NCBI RefSeq assembly: GCF_029504695.1
Contig: NZ_JAQFIN010000015.1
Span: 1 to 64,000 of the forward strand
Origin: Parabacteroides sp. PF5-6
GTDB taxonomy: Bacteria > Bacteroidota > Bacteroidia > Bacteroidales > Tannerellaceae
Reading direction: 5' to 3'
DNA: 64,000 nucleotides
Positions 42,113-50,267 of the stretch are shown here, in pieces; position 1 is the stretch's first letter; every line of letters starts with the position of its first letter. The notes beneath the pieces are model-generated. The model saw only the letters and a program-made list of their open reading frames with translations, did no database searches and was not told the origin of the DNA. A program made the translations under genes and the position numbers.

Positions 42113-42579
42113 TATTTCTACCTTTCTAATTCCTTTTTAAGGATCAATTCACAAACAACGTTCGCTTAGCGAAGTGTAAAGCAATTACAATTACCATCAT
42201 TAACAATTCAGATTTAGTTTTAGCAAGGCATCTTATACTCGATTTCTTTCCGGCCTCGGTCTGCCCGTTTAAGCGTATAAGGGAGAAATCGAGTGCAAGA
42301 TACAAAGAAATTTGACATAATGTTACTTTTTAATCCTTTTTTCGCAGAAGGAACGGCGGATAAAGGTGGCAAATCGTCAAATCAGCCCGTCGATAATAAC
42401 ATTATGTGTATTCTATAGCCTTTGAAAATCTTAAAGAGTAGAAAAGAAGCCCACTTCTTCCGACTGCTGTAGGGGGAGTGGGTTTAATGTTTTATCTTTG
42501 TAGGGTGGGATAGGGGGTATTCCATGAAAAGAGTGGGTTCTCCCCGGAAGAAAGAGTGTAATCATTAAAAGATAGTATT
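42113..42579. other. Long intergenic region with inverted repeats
   Basis: No gene. It contains a small palindrome TTCGC-TTA-GCGAA (near 42164), an inverted repeat 42231-42247 / 42284-42300 (15 of 17 bases), a perfect 11-bp inverted repeat 42315-42325 / 42397-42407, and a TATCTTTG box at 42493-42500 that may serve the HAD gene. A structured RNA is possible. Confidence 0.45.
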
Positions 42580-43203
42580 ATGGCAATTAAGAATATTGTT
42601 TTTGATTTTGGTGGGGTGATTGTGGAGTTGGATACGCAACGGCCGATCGATCGTTTCCGGGAGATTGGGGTGGCGGATGCTGCCGAGTTGTTGGATCCGT
42701 ACGAGCAGAAGGGGTTGTTCCTTGAGTTCGAACAGGGCAAGGTCGATCTGGAAACTTTCCGCCAGCGGCTGAGTGCGCATGCGGGCAAGGAATTGACGAT
42801 AGATGATATCTACTACGGCTGGATGGGCTTTATGCGGGATGTGCCGATGTATAAGTTGGAGTATATCCTGGCGTTGCGCGCGCGTTATAAAGTGTATATC
42901 CTGAGTAATACGAATCCGGTGATTATGCGGTGGGCGAAGAGTCCGGTGTTCAATCCGACGGGGCTACCGCTGACGGCCTATTGCGAGAAGATCTACGCCT
43001 CATACGAGATCGGACTGACGAAGCCCGACCCGGCCATTTTCGAATATATGCTGCGCGATGCGGGGATGGACCCTGCGGAGACGCTTTTCGTGGACGATAG
43101 CCGGCGGAATGTCGAGGTAGGGGCTTCGTTAGGCATGAAGACCTACCTGCCGGGGAATGAGGAGGATTGGCGGGAGGCGATAGGGGGGCTCCTGGAGGAT
43201 TGA
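42580..43203 (+). CDS. HAD-superfamily hydrolase
   Basis: 207 residues. HAD motif I is FDFGGVIVELD (residues 8-18; the second Asp replaced by Gly-Gly-Val with FDFGG as in the alpha-D-glucose-1-phosphate phosphatase YihX group), motif II LSNTNP, motif III around LTKPDPAIFEYML and motif IV VDDSRRNVEVG. A cytosolic phosphatase, perhaps on a sugar phosphate. Alone between a large gap and a decamer repeat array. Confidence 0.88.
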   Translation: MAIKNIVFDFGGVIVELDTQRPIDRFREIGVADAAELLDPYEQKGLFLEFEQGKVDLETFRQRLSAHAGKELTIDDIYYGWMGFMRDVPMYKLEYILALRARYKVYILSNTNPVIMRWAKSPVFNPTGLPLTAYCEKIYASYEIGLTKPDPAIFEYMLRDAGMDPAETLFVDDSRRNVEVGASLGMKTYLPGNEEDWREAIGGLLED

Positions 43204-43554
43204 GGGGGAATTGGGGACTTAGGAGCTCGGACTTAAGAACTCATAAGAACTCATAAGAACTCATAGGAATTCATAGGAAGGAGCAACAAAGAGCTCGGAG
43301 TTAGGAGCTCGGACTTAAGAGCTCGGAGGAGCTCGGACTTAAGAACTCATAAGAACTCATAGGAATTCATAGGAAGGAGCAACAAAGAGCTCGGAGTTAA
43401 GAGCTCGGAGTTAAGAGCTCGGACTTAAGAACTCATAAGAGCTCATAAGAGCTCATAGGAAGGAGCAAGGGCTCCTAAGAGAAAGAACTCATAAGAGAGC
43501 GTCTGAGAGCCCTCCTATGAGTTCTTATGAGTTCCTATGAGTTCTTATGAGTTC
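43204..43554. repeat. Decamer repeat array forming a large hairpin
   Basis: Almost the whole gap is made of variants of the decamer AACTCATAAG / GAATTCATAG / GAGCTCGGAC, many containing GAATTC or GAGCTC. Longer direct copies: the block from about 43262 to 43325 recurs at about 43364-43430. The last part (43508-43556) is in inverse orientation and runs into the galE stop. The same decamers occur at 55700-55772 and 57119-57570. Confidence 0.92.
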
Positions 43555-44583
43555 TTAACTCCCTCTCTTAACCAGCCTCTTCTGCCACTCCCAAGCCGAC
43601 ACCAGCGTATCTTCCACCGACTCCTTGGCGGTCCAGCCCAGGACGGTGTTGGCATGATGGGGGTTGGCCCATACTTTTTCGATATCGCCTTCGCGACGGC
43701 CCACGATCTTATACGGTACTTTCACGCCTGTTCCTTTCTCGAACGTGCGGATCAATTCCAAGACCGACACACCGATACCGGTGCCCAGGTTGAAGATCTC
43801 CAGTTTCTCGGCGGATTTGTTTTCCAGCATCCGGTCCATGGCGATGACATGGGCTTTGGCCAGGTCGACCACGTTGATATAGTCGCGGATGCACGATCCG
43901 TCGGGCGTATCGTAGTCGTCGCCGAAGACACTCAGTTCCTTACGCATACCGATAGCCGTCTGGGTGACGAAAGGCACCAGGTTTTGCGGCACGCCGTTGG
44001 GCAGTTCGCCGATCTCCGTGCTCGGATGGGCTCCGATGGGGTTGAAATAACGCAGGATAATGCTCTTGATCGGCATATTGGCGTGGATACAATCGCGGAT
44101 AATCTCTTCGTTGATCTGCTTCGTATTGCCATAAGGCGACATGGCGGGCTTGATGGGTGCATCTTCGGTGACCGGAAGGATATCCGGCTGTCCGTAGACC
44201 GTACACGACGAGGAGAACACAATGCCATCGATCCCGTGTTCGGGCATTAGTTCGAGCAGATTGATCAGTGTCACCAGGTTGTTGCGGTAGTAGAGCAACG
44301 GTTTATGAACCGATTCGCCCACCGCCTTGCTGGCTGCGAAATGGATAATGCCTTTGATACCCGGATTAGCTTCCAATACGGCTTGCACGCCCGCTTTGTC
44401 GTTCAGATCCAGTTCGTAGAATGCCGGACGTATGCCGGTAATCTTCTCAATGCCATCCAATACCTCCACGTTCGAGTTGGAGAGATTGTCGATAATAAGC
44501 ACTTCGTAGCCTGCGTTCTGCAATTCGACCACGGTATGTGAACCGATATATCCGGTTCCGCCTGTAACTAAGATCTTTTTCAT
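43555..44583 (-). CDS. galE: UDP-glucose 4-epimerase
   Basis: 342 residues from the ATG at 44583 (a longer frame starts inside a heptamer array and is rejected). NAD-binding GGTGYIGSHT, Ser in SSSCTVYG, catalytic Tyr-x-x-x-Lys in YGNTK, and the substrate region RYFNPIGAHPS. Interconverts UDP-glucose and UDP-galactose for sugar use and polysaccharide synthesis. It follows rnfA on the same strand after an 86-bp hairpin of repeats; co-transcription with rnf is uncertain. Confidence 0.95.
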   Translation of the reverse strand: MKKILVTGGTGYIGSHTVVELQNAGYEVLIIDNLSNSNVEVLDGIEKITGIRPAFYELDLNDKAGVQAVLEANPGIKGIIHFAASKAVGESVHKPLLYYRNNLVTLINLLELMPEHGIDGIVFSSSCTVYGQPDILPVTEDAPIKPAMSPYGNTKQINEEIIRDCIHANMPIKSIILRYFNPIGAHPSTEIGELPNGVPQNLVPFVTQTAIGMRKELSVFGDDYDTPDGSCIRDYINVVDLAKAHVIAMDRMLENKSAEKLEIFNLGTGIGVSVLELIRTFEKGTGVKVPYKIVGRREGDIEKVWANPHHANTVLGWTAKESVEDTLVSAWEWQKRLVKRGS

Positions 44584-44588
44584 GTAGT

Positions 44589-44664
44589 TGAAAGTTGAAA
44601 GTTGAAAGTTGAAAGTTAAATGTTGTCTGCTATTCGCTTTCAACTTTCAACTTTCAACTTTCAA
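44589..44664. repeat. Inverted heptamer arrays, 4 x 7 bp each
   Basis: Four TGAAAGT units (44589-44616) and four CTTTCAA units (44637-44664) face each other around a 20-nt loop; a perfect hairpin of nearly 30 bp. It fills the gap between rnfA (stop 44670) and galE (start 44583) and could end or attenuate rnf transcription. Confidence 0.92.
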
Positions 44665-44669
44665 CTGAT

Positions 44670-45242
44670 TTATACTATTCCCGAAAATCCCATAAACGCC
44701 ATCGCCAACAGGCCGGCAGTGATCAATGCGATCGGTGTGCCTTTGAGTCCTTTGGGGATATGTGTCATTTCCAGTTGTTCTCTTATGCCTGCAAAGATAA
44801 TCAAAGCCAGTGCAAATCCAATGGCTGTCGATACGGCGTAGACAATGGCTTGCATCAGGTTGTAATCTTTCTGGATCACCAGGATGGCTACCCCGAGGAT
44901 ACAGCAGTTGGTCGTGATCAGCGGCAGGAACACCCCCAACGCCTGATAGAGCGAAGGCGATACTTTCTTGAGGATGATCTCCACAAGCTGCACCAGGGCG
45001 GCAATGATCAGGATAAAGCTGATCGTCTGCATATAGCCCAGGCCATAAGCGTCTAAGACGTATTTCTGAATCAGGAAAGTCACCAGCGTAGCAATCGTCA
45101 ACACAAACGCTACGGCCGCTCCCATCCCGGCTGCCGTCGATACTTTCTTGGAAACCCCAAGGAACGGACAGATACCCAGGAACTGTGCCAATACGACATT
45201 GTTCACAAACACAGCGGCGATAAATATCAATATATATTCCAT
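44670..45242 (-). CDS. rnfA: Rnf complex subunit A
   Basis: 190 residues, six membrane helices, RnfA/NqrE family (NNVVLAQFLGICPFLGVSKK, TTNCCILGVAIL). The two half-helix Cys motifs that hold a membrane 2Fe-2S cluster are present (GICPF and NCCILG). Part of the ferredoxin:NAD+ oxidoreductase that pumps Na+ or H+. 19 bp after rnfE. Confidence 0.95.
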   Translation of the reverse strand: MEYILIFIAAVFVNNVVLAQFLGICPFLGVSKKVSTAAGMGAAVAFVLTIATLVTFLIQKYVLDAYGLGYMQTISFILIIAALVQLVEIILKKVSPSLYQALGVFLPLITTNCCILGVAILVIQKDYNLMQAIVYAVSTAIGFALALIIFAGIREQLEMTHIPKGLKGTPIALITAGLLAMAFMGFSGIV

Positions 45243-45261
45243 TTCTTACGTTGTTTTAGGG

Positions 45262-45846
45262 TTAAGCTTTACGCAGTTTGTTTACGATCGCAATCAGGTA
45301 GCCCAGGGCAATAAAGGCGCCGGGCGCCAGGACGAAGATCAGTGATCCGTATTCTTCGGGCATGAGCGTGAGGGAGAACAGTTTGCCCGTTCCCAGGAAT
45401 TCGCGCGTAGCACCCAATAGCGTCAACGCCAGGGTGAATCCCAGGCCGATGCCGATACCGTCGAAGATCGAAGGTAAGACTTTGTTTTTAGCCGCAAACG
45501 CTTCGGCCCGTCCCAGCACGATACAGTTGACCACGATCAACGGAATGAACAATCCCAGGCTCGCATACAAGGCCGGCACGAACGCTTCCATACACATCTG
45601 CACAACGGTCACAAACGTGGCAATCACCACGATATACGCCGGGATACGCACCTGGTCGGGGATCAGGTTCTTCAACAGCGAGATCACTGCGTTCGAACAG
45701 ATCAACACAAACATCGTGGCCAGTCCCATACTCATCCCGTTGATGGCCGAGGAGGTCGTTCCCAGGGTCGGACACATCCCCAGTAAGAGTACAAATACCG
45801 GGTTCTCCTTTAATATTCCGTTTGTCAATGTCTTCAGATTACTCAT
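45262..45846 (-). CDS. rnfE: Rnf complex subunit E
   Basis: 194 residues, six helices, RnfE/NqrD family (NPVFVLLLGMCPTLGTTSS, VVNCIVLGRAEAFA), with the Cys pair matching RnfA. It overlaps the end of rnfG by 8 bp. Confidence 0.95.
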   Translation of the reverse strand: MSNLKTLTNGILKENPVFVLLLGMCPTLGTTSSAINGMSMGLATMFVLICSNAVISLLKNLIPDQVRIPAYIVVIATFVTVVQMCMEAFVPALYASLGLFIPLIVVNCIVLGRAEAFAAKNKVLPSIFDGIGIGLGFTLALTLLGATREFLGTGKLFSLTLMPEEYGSLIFVLAPGAFIALGYLIAIVNKLRKA

Positions 45847-46534
45847 TTTCTCCTCCTTTCTCAGTCGATTCGGTCGTTTCGGTGGTTTCGGTGGCCTCTG
45901 CGGCCTCCGTTGCTTCGGTCACGGCGTCGGTGGCTGCCGTCGCTCCGGTGCCGGCATCGGTTCCTTTGTAGGCACTGTAGGCCCGGTTGAGCGTTTGCAG
46001 GAATGCCCGGCTGGTGATGGTCGATGCCGTGATGGCATCTACGTCGCCTCCGTCTTTGGCTACCGTCAGGTTGCCGGCGGCGAGGCTTCGTCCGATCACA
46101 CTCTGGCGGTTCTTGTCCGTACGGAACCATTCTTGCATCTTCGAGCCCAGGCCCGGTGTCTCGGCATGCTGCAAAACGGAATAGTTCAGGATCTTTCCTT
46201 CCGTATCGAAGCCTACAATCACGCGGATCTCGCCGCTGAAGCCGTTCATCGTGAAGCTCTCGACGGCTACTCCGACGGGCTCTCCGCCTTTCAGGGCGGG
46301 ATAGATCACCAACGAGTCGCCATCCGACGTTACCGCCCGGTAAGCATCCGCCAGGGGGCTGTTATCGAACTCCGGCGTCACCTCTTTGATTGCATTTTCA
46401 AGCGCCGCTGCCTTCGCTGCAGCGATCGGTCCGGCGGTTTGCATATTCACTGTCGCCAGCACTCCGGCCGCAAAGAGGCAGATCAGCGTCAGCGACAGGA
46501 GCATATTGGGTAAGGTAGATTTCAATTTCGCCAT
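45839..46534 (-). CDS. rnfG: Rnf complex subunit G (FMN-binding)
   Basis: 231 residues. One N-terminal helix (about 9-27) and a periplasmic FMN-binding domain; the covalent flavin site is DAITASTITSRA (about 167-178) instead of the common SGATxTS, with the Thr retained. HAETPGLGSKM is conserved. The C-terminus (about 197-231) is a low-complexity Ala/Thr/Glu tract absent from most RnfG proteins. Encoded 2 bp after rnfD. Confidence 0.93.
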   Translation of the reverse strand: MAKLKSTLPNMLLSLTLICLFAAGVLATVNMQTAGPIAAAKAAALENAIKEVTPEFDNSPLADAYRAVTSDGDSLVIYPALKGGEPVGVAVESFTMNGFSGEIRVIVGFDTEGKILNYSVLQHAETPGLGSKMQEWFRTDKNRQSVIGRSLAAGNLTVAKDGGDVDAITASTITSRAFLQTLNRAYSAYKGTDAGTGATAATDAVTEATEAAEATETTETTESTEKGGENE

Positions 46535-46535
46535 A

Positions 46536-47492
46536 TTAGTTTCCTCCGAAGTGTTTAGGTTTGATATAACTGTTGATCAGCGGGGTGAATGCATTCATGA
46601 TAAAGATCGCAAACGACATCCCTTCGGGGTAAGATCCCCAGAGACGGATCACGGACGTCAACAATCCGATCCCAATGCCGTAGACAATCATACCCGCCTT
46701 GCTCAATGGCGAAGTCACATAGTCGGTAGCCATAAAGATGGCGCCCAACAACAAACCTCCCGAGAGCAGGTGCACCAACGGATTGGCATACTGCGTCGGA
46801 TCAACGGCATACATAATGCCGGTGAAGGCAGCTACGGTCGCCAGGATCGACACCGGGATATGCCAGGTGATGATCTTACGCCACAACATGAAAAGAAGTC
46901 CCAGAACGAGGGCAATAGCGCCCACCTCCCCGAGGCTTCCCGCCCGGTCGCCCGTCAGCATTTGCACATAAGAAGGCAACTCAGCCCCGGTACCGTCTTT
47001 GATCAACGTCAGGATAGTCGCTCCCGTTTCCACATCGGTATAGTTCATCGACATCACTTCGGGCACCGGCCAGGTAGTCATCTGCGCCGGGAAAGAGATC
47101 AACAGGAAGATACGTCCGACCAATGCCGGATTGAAAATGTTATTACCCAATCCTCCGAACGACATCTTGCCGATGCCGATCGCCACCAGGGCGCCGATCA
47201 CGATAATCCATACCGGCAGGTTCGAAGGTAGGTTGAAAGCCAACAGGACTCCCGTCAGGATGGCTGATCCGTCCCAGAGTGTCGGTTCTTTCTTCATCAG
47301 GAACTTCTGGATCAGAAACTCAAACAACAGGCAGGAAGCCACCGACACCAACGTGACGACCAGGGCGCCCAACCCAAAGAAGTAGAGAGATACCAGGAAC
47401 GCCGGAATCAGCGCGATCAGTACTCCGTACATATTCTTACTTATGCTGTCCCCACTGTGTATATGGGGCGAAGGCGATACATATAGATTCAT
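46536..47492 (-). CDS. rnfD: Rnf complex subunit D (FMN-binding)
   Basis: 318 residues with about nine helices, RnfD/NqrB family: SPSPHIHSGDSISKNMYGVLIALIP at the start, GNNIFNPALVGR, and a flavin site ETGAT (about 175). Membrane core of the ion pump. The gap to rnfC holds a heptamer array and a hairpin. Confidence 0.94.
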   Translation of the reverse strand: MNLYVSPSPHIHSGDSISKNMYGVLIALIPAFLVSLYFFGLGALVVTLVSVASCLLFEFLIQKFLMKKEPTLWDGSAILTGVLLAFNLPSNLPVWIIVIGALVAIGIGKMSFGGLGNNIFNPALVGRIFLLISFPAQMTTWPVPEVMSMNYTDVETGATILTLIKDGTGAELPSYVQMLTGDRAGSLGEVGAIALVLGLLFMLWRKIITWHIPVSILATVAAFTGIMYAVDPTQYANPLVHLLSGGLLLGAIFMATDYVTSPLSKAGMIVYGIGIGLLTSVIRLWGSYPEGMSFAIFIMNAFTPLINSYIKPKHFGGN

Positions 47493-47526
47493 TAGAATTA
47501 TGAATTATGAATGATGAGATTTGTTC

Positions 47527-47554
47527 TCAATTATCAATTATCAATTATCAATTA
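47527..47554. repeat. Heptamer array, 4 x 7 bp
   Basis: Four tandem TCAATTA units in the rnfC-rnfD gap, directly beside a 9-bp-stem hairpin (47556-47576). Confidence 0.9.
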
Positions 47555-47555
47555 T

Positions 47556-47576
47556 CGATCACGCCTTGCGTGATCG
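47556..47576. promoter_or_regulatory. Hairpin over the rnfC stop codon
   Basis: Perfect 9-bp inverted repeat CGATCACGC-CTT-GCGTGATCG covering the end of rnfC. No T-run follows, so it may be an mRNA-stability or processing structure between rnfC and rnfD, not a terminator. Confidence 0.6.
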
Positions 47577-48890
47577 TATGATTCCCATGACTTTTCCTTT
47601 TCCCAACCGGATATAATCCAGAAGCGGACGGTTAGCGGGGCAGGTATAGGTGCACGAACCGCACTCGATGCAGTCGGTGATATGGTTTTTCTCCGCCAGT
47701 TCCCAGTTGGTGAACTCGGTCGCCGTCATCAGTGTGGTCGGGTTGATCCCCATCGGGCATACATTGACACATTTGGCGCAACGGATACAGTCCATCATCG
47801 GCTTGCGGCGGGCTTCCTCTTCGGAGAGGATCAGTACACCTGAGCTTCCTTTGGCCACGGGCACGTCGGTGCTGATCAACGCTTTGCCCATCATCGGTCC
47901 GCCACCGATGATCTTACCTGTGCCTTCGGGCAGTCCGCCGGCGGCATCGATCAGTTTCTGGATCGGTGTGCCGATGCGTACGCGGAAGTTGGAGGCATTG
48001 GTCACGGCTTTGCCCGTAACGGTCACAATGCGTTCGATCAGGGGTTTGTTTTTCATCACCGCCTCGTAGACAGCAAAGGCAGTCCCGACATTTTGCACCA
48101 CCGCTCCGACGGAGATCGGTAGGGCTCCGCTCTTGACCTGGCGGCGGATGATCGAATCGATCAGTTGCTTCTCGCCTCCCTGCGGATATTGGGTCTTCAG
48201 TGCCATCACTTCGATGCCTTTATAGTTGGCTGCCAACCGTTGCAGGTGGCTGATGGCGTCTTTTTTATTGTTCTCGATACCGATCACCGCCTTGGTCACG
48301 TGAATGGCTTTCATCAACAGGCTGGTGCCGGTCAGTACTTCTTCTCCTTTTTCGAGCATCAACGTATGGTCGGCGGTAAGATAGGGCTCACACTCGGCAG
48401 CATTGATGATCAATATCTCCGCCTTGCTTCCCGGAGGAGGCGTGAGCTTCACCTGCGTCGGGAAGGTAGCCCCGCCCAAGCCGACGATGCCGGCTTCGGT
48501 GATGCGTTGAATGATTTGTTCGGCGGTAACGGCTTTCTCGCGGACGAAGGTCTCCGTCCGGTCGATGGATTCTTCCCATTCGTCGCCCTCTACATCGATA
48601 AAGATAGCGGGTCGACGGTAGCCACTGGCATCGAGGGCGTCGTCGATCTTACTGACCTTGCCCGATACGGAGGAGTGGATATTGGCGGAAACAAACCCGT
48701 TGGCTTTGCCTACCAGACTGCCTACGCGTACGGGGTCGCCTTTCTTGACGACCGCTGCGGCAGGCGCGCCGATATGTTGGCTGAGCGGGATGATCACCTG
48801 CTCGGGCGGAGCCAGCGGCGTGATCTTCTTGCCGGCCGACAGTTTGTTTTCAGGGGGATGTATACCGCCGATGCGAAATGTCTTAAGCAT
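47559..48890 (-). CDS. rnfC: Rnf complex subunit C (NADH site)
   Basis: 443 residues. The N-terminal barrel GGIHPPENKLSAGKKI, NADH/FMN domain (GLGGATFPTQVKL, AECEPYLTADHTLM, GGGPMMGKAL) and two 4Fe-4S motifs near the C-terminus (CIRCAKCVNVCP and CIECGSCTYTCP). Peripheral subunit that exchanges electrons with NAD(H). One base after rnfB. Confidence 0.96.
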   Translation of the reverse strand: MLKTFRIGGIHPPENKLSAGKKITPLAPPEQVIIPLSQHIGAPAAAVVKKGDPVRVGSLVGKANGFVSANIHSSVSGKVSKIDDALDASGYRRPAIFIDVEGDEWEESIDRTETFVREKAVTAEQIIQRITEAGIVGLGGATFPTQVKLTPPPGSKAEILIINAAECEPYLTADHTLMLEKGEEVLTGTSLLMKAIHVTKAVIGIENNKKDAISHLQRLAANYKGIEVMALKTQYPQGGEKQLIDSIIRRQVKSGALPISVGAVVQNVGTAFAVYEAVMKNKPLIERIVTVTGKAVTNASNFRVRIGTPIQKLIDAAGGLPEGTGKIIGGGPMMGKALISTDVPVAKGSSGVLILSEEEARRKPMMDCIRCAKCVNVCPMGINPTTLMTATEFTNWELAEKNHITDCIECGSCTYTCPANRPLLDYIRLGKGKVMGIIRSRKA

Positions 48891-48891
48891 A

Positions 48892-49758
48892 CTATTCTGT
48901 TTTATTTGTGTTTTCTGTTGCAGTCTCTACAGCTTTCTCCTTGCGCGGAGGGAAGTTGGTCTCCAGGATGGCTCCTGTCGGACATACCGGGGCGCATTTA
49001 CGGCACAAGCGGCATTTGTTGTAGTCGATATACGCCAGGTTGTTCTCGATCGTGATGGCGTCGAACGCACACTCCTTGGCACATTTGCCACAGCCGATGC
49101 AGGCGTTGGCACAGGCTTTACGGGCTACACCGCCTTTGTCTTTGTTGATGCAGCTGACAAATACCCGGCGCGACTTCGGTCCTTTCTTACGCAGTTCGAT
49201 GATCTTGCGCGGACAAGCTTTGACGCACAGGCCACACGAGGTGCATTTGTCGTCGTCGACCTCCGGAAGGCCCGTCTGCGGATTGATATGGATCGCATCG
49301 AAGGCACAGACGGTCACACAGTCGCCAAAGCCGAAGCAACCATACGAACAACCCGTCTCGCCCATATACAGGCTGGAGGCTACCGAACAGTTGCGTGCTC
49401 CGTCGTAACGGTTGGTTTTCGGACGGGCGTCGCAGTTGCCGTTGCAACGGACAACAGCGACCATCGGCTCGGCCGTTCCGGCATCCTTGCCCAGGATGGT
49501 CGATACCTGCGCCATCGTAGCAGCGCCTCCAACGGGACAGTTCAAGCCGTCCATCGTGTCGGATTTGACACAAGCCGTCGCGAATCCCGAGCAACCGGGA
49601 TAGCCACAGGCACCACAATTGGCACCGGGTAATACTTCCTGTACCTGACCGATACGGGGATCTTCATAGACCTCGAACTTCTTTGAAGCGGCATAAAGGA
49701 ACAAAGCGCCGACAGCGCCTATCACGCCCAGGGAAATAACAGCAATTAATATCATCAT
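48892..49758 (-). CDS. rnfB: Rnf complex subunit B (ferredoxin side)
   Basis: 288 residues. N-terminal helix (about 3-24), the Fe-S domain GANCGACGYPGCSGFA, a further Cys cluster (CNGNC...NCSVASSLYMGETGCSYGCFGFGDC) and two more ferredoxin-like pairs (CTSCGLCVKACP, CIGCGKCAKECAF, CRLCRKCAPVCP). Several Fe-S clusters to accept electrons from ferredoxin. Its ATGA overlaps the RseC gene stop. The acidic C-terminal tail resembles Bacteroidales RnfB. Confidence 0.96.
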   Translation of the reverse strand: MMILIAVISLGVIGAVGALFLYAASKKFEVYEDPRIGQVQEVLPGANCGACGYPGCSGFATACVKSDTMDGLNCPVGGAATMAQVSTILGKDAGTAEPMVAVVRCNGNCDARPKTNRYDGARNCSVASSLYMGETGCSYGCFGFGDCVTVCAFDAIHINPQTGLPEVDDDKCTSCGLCVKACPRKIIELRKKGPKSRRVFVSCINKDKGGVARKACANACIGCGKCAKECAFDAITIENNLAYIDYNKCRLCRKCAPVCPTGAILETNFPPRKEKAVETATENTNKTE

Positions 49759-50180
49759 AAGTTGTTTTCTTGTTTCTCAAGTGTGAACACGAATTTTCTC
49801 TTCAGTCTCTCGCGCATAAGATATACTATTACATAATAAGGGATCAAGCCGATCAAGCCCATTATGGCGCTAACGGGTTCGCTCCATCCCCACGCAATGC
49901 CTGTGGCCACCAGGGCAATCACCCACACGATGGGCAGGGCGAAAGCGATCACTACCGCTTGCAGCCCCAAAGCGGTCTGTCCGCAGATGACGACCTCTTC
50001 TTTTTCTTTGAACCGTCCCGAATGGTCGGTCACCTCCACCGTCTTGACTTTACTATCCGAAGCCGAACACATCCCACGGGCATGGCACCCGGCGCAGGCC
50101 GACTGTTGGAGGATACGGACGTAGACAGTGCCCCCTTCGATGCGCTCAATGATTCCGTTGTGACGTATGTTTTCTTTCAT
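49755..50180 (-). CDS. RseC/MucC-like protein
   Basis: 141 residues from the ATG at 50180; upstream ATGs at 50198 and 50252 lie in or before the predicted promoter. The segment RIEGGTVYVRILQQSACAGCHARGMCS carries the family Cys cluster, followed by two helices (about 74-96 and 102-122). RseC homologues work with Rnf/Rsx in SoxR reduction; heading the rnf operon in Bacteroidales is usual. A -7 TACTTTTG lies at 50211-50218. Confidence 0.88.
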   Translation of the reverse strand: MKENIRHNGIIERIEGGTVYVRILQQSACAGCHARGMCSASDSKVKTVEVTDHSGRFKEKEEVVICGQTALGLQAVVIAFALPIVWVIALVATGIAWGWSEPVSAIMGLIGLIPYYVIVYLMRERLKRKFVFTLEKQENNL

Positions 50181-50210
50181 GGTTTGTAAACTCGACATTG
50201 CAAAACCAGG

Positions 50211-50218
50211 GCAAAAGT
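50211..50218 (-). promoter_or_regulatory. -7 promoter box of rnf operon
   Basis: TACTTTTG on the minus strand, about 31 bp before the RseC start. No -33 TTTG at 19 bp. Confidence 0.5.
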
Positions 50219-50267
50219 AAATATTATTTACGGAATATGTACAGATTAACAAAGATTAGTACACAAT

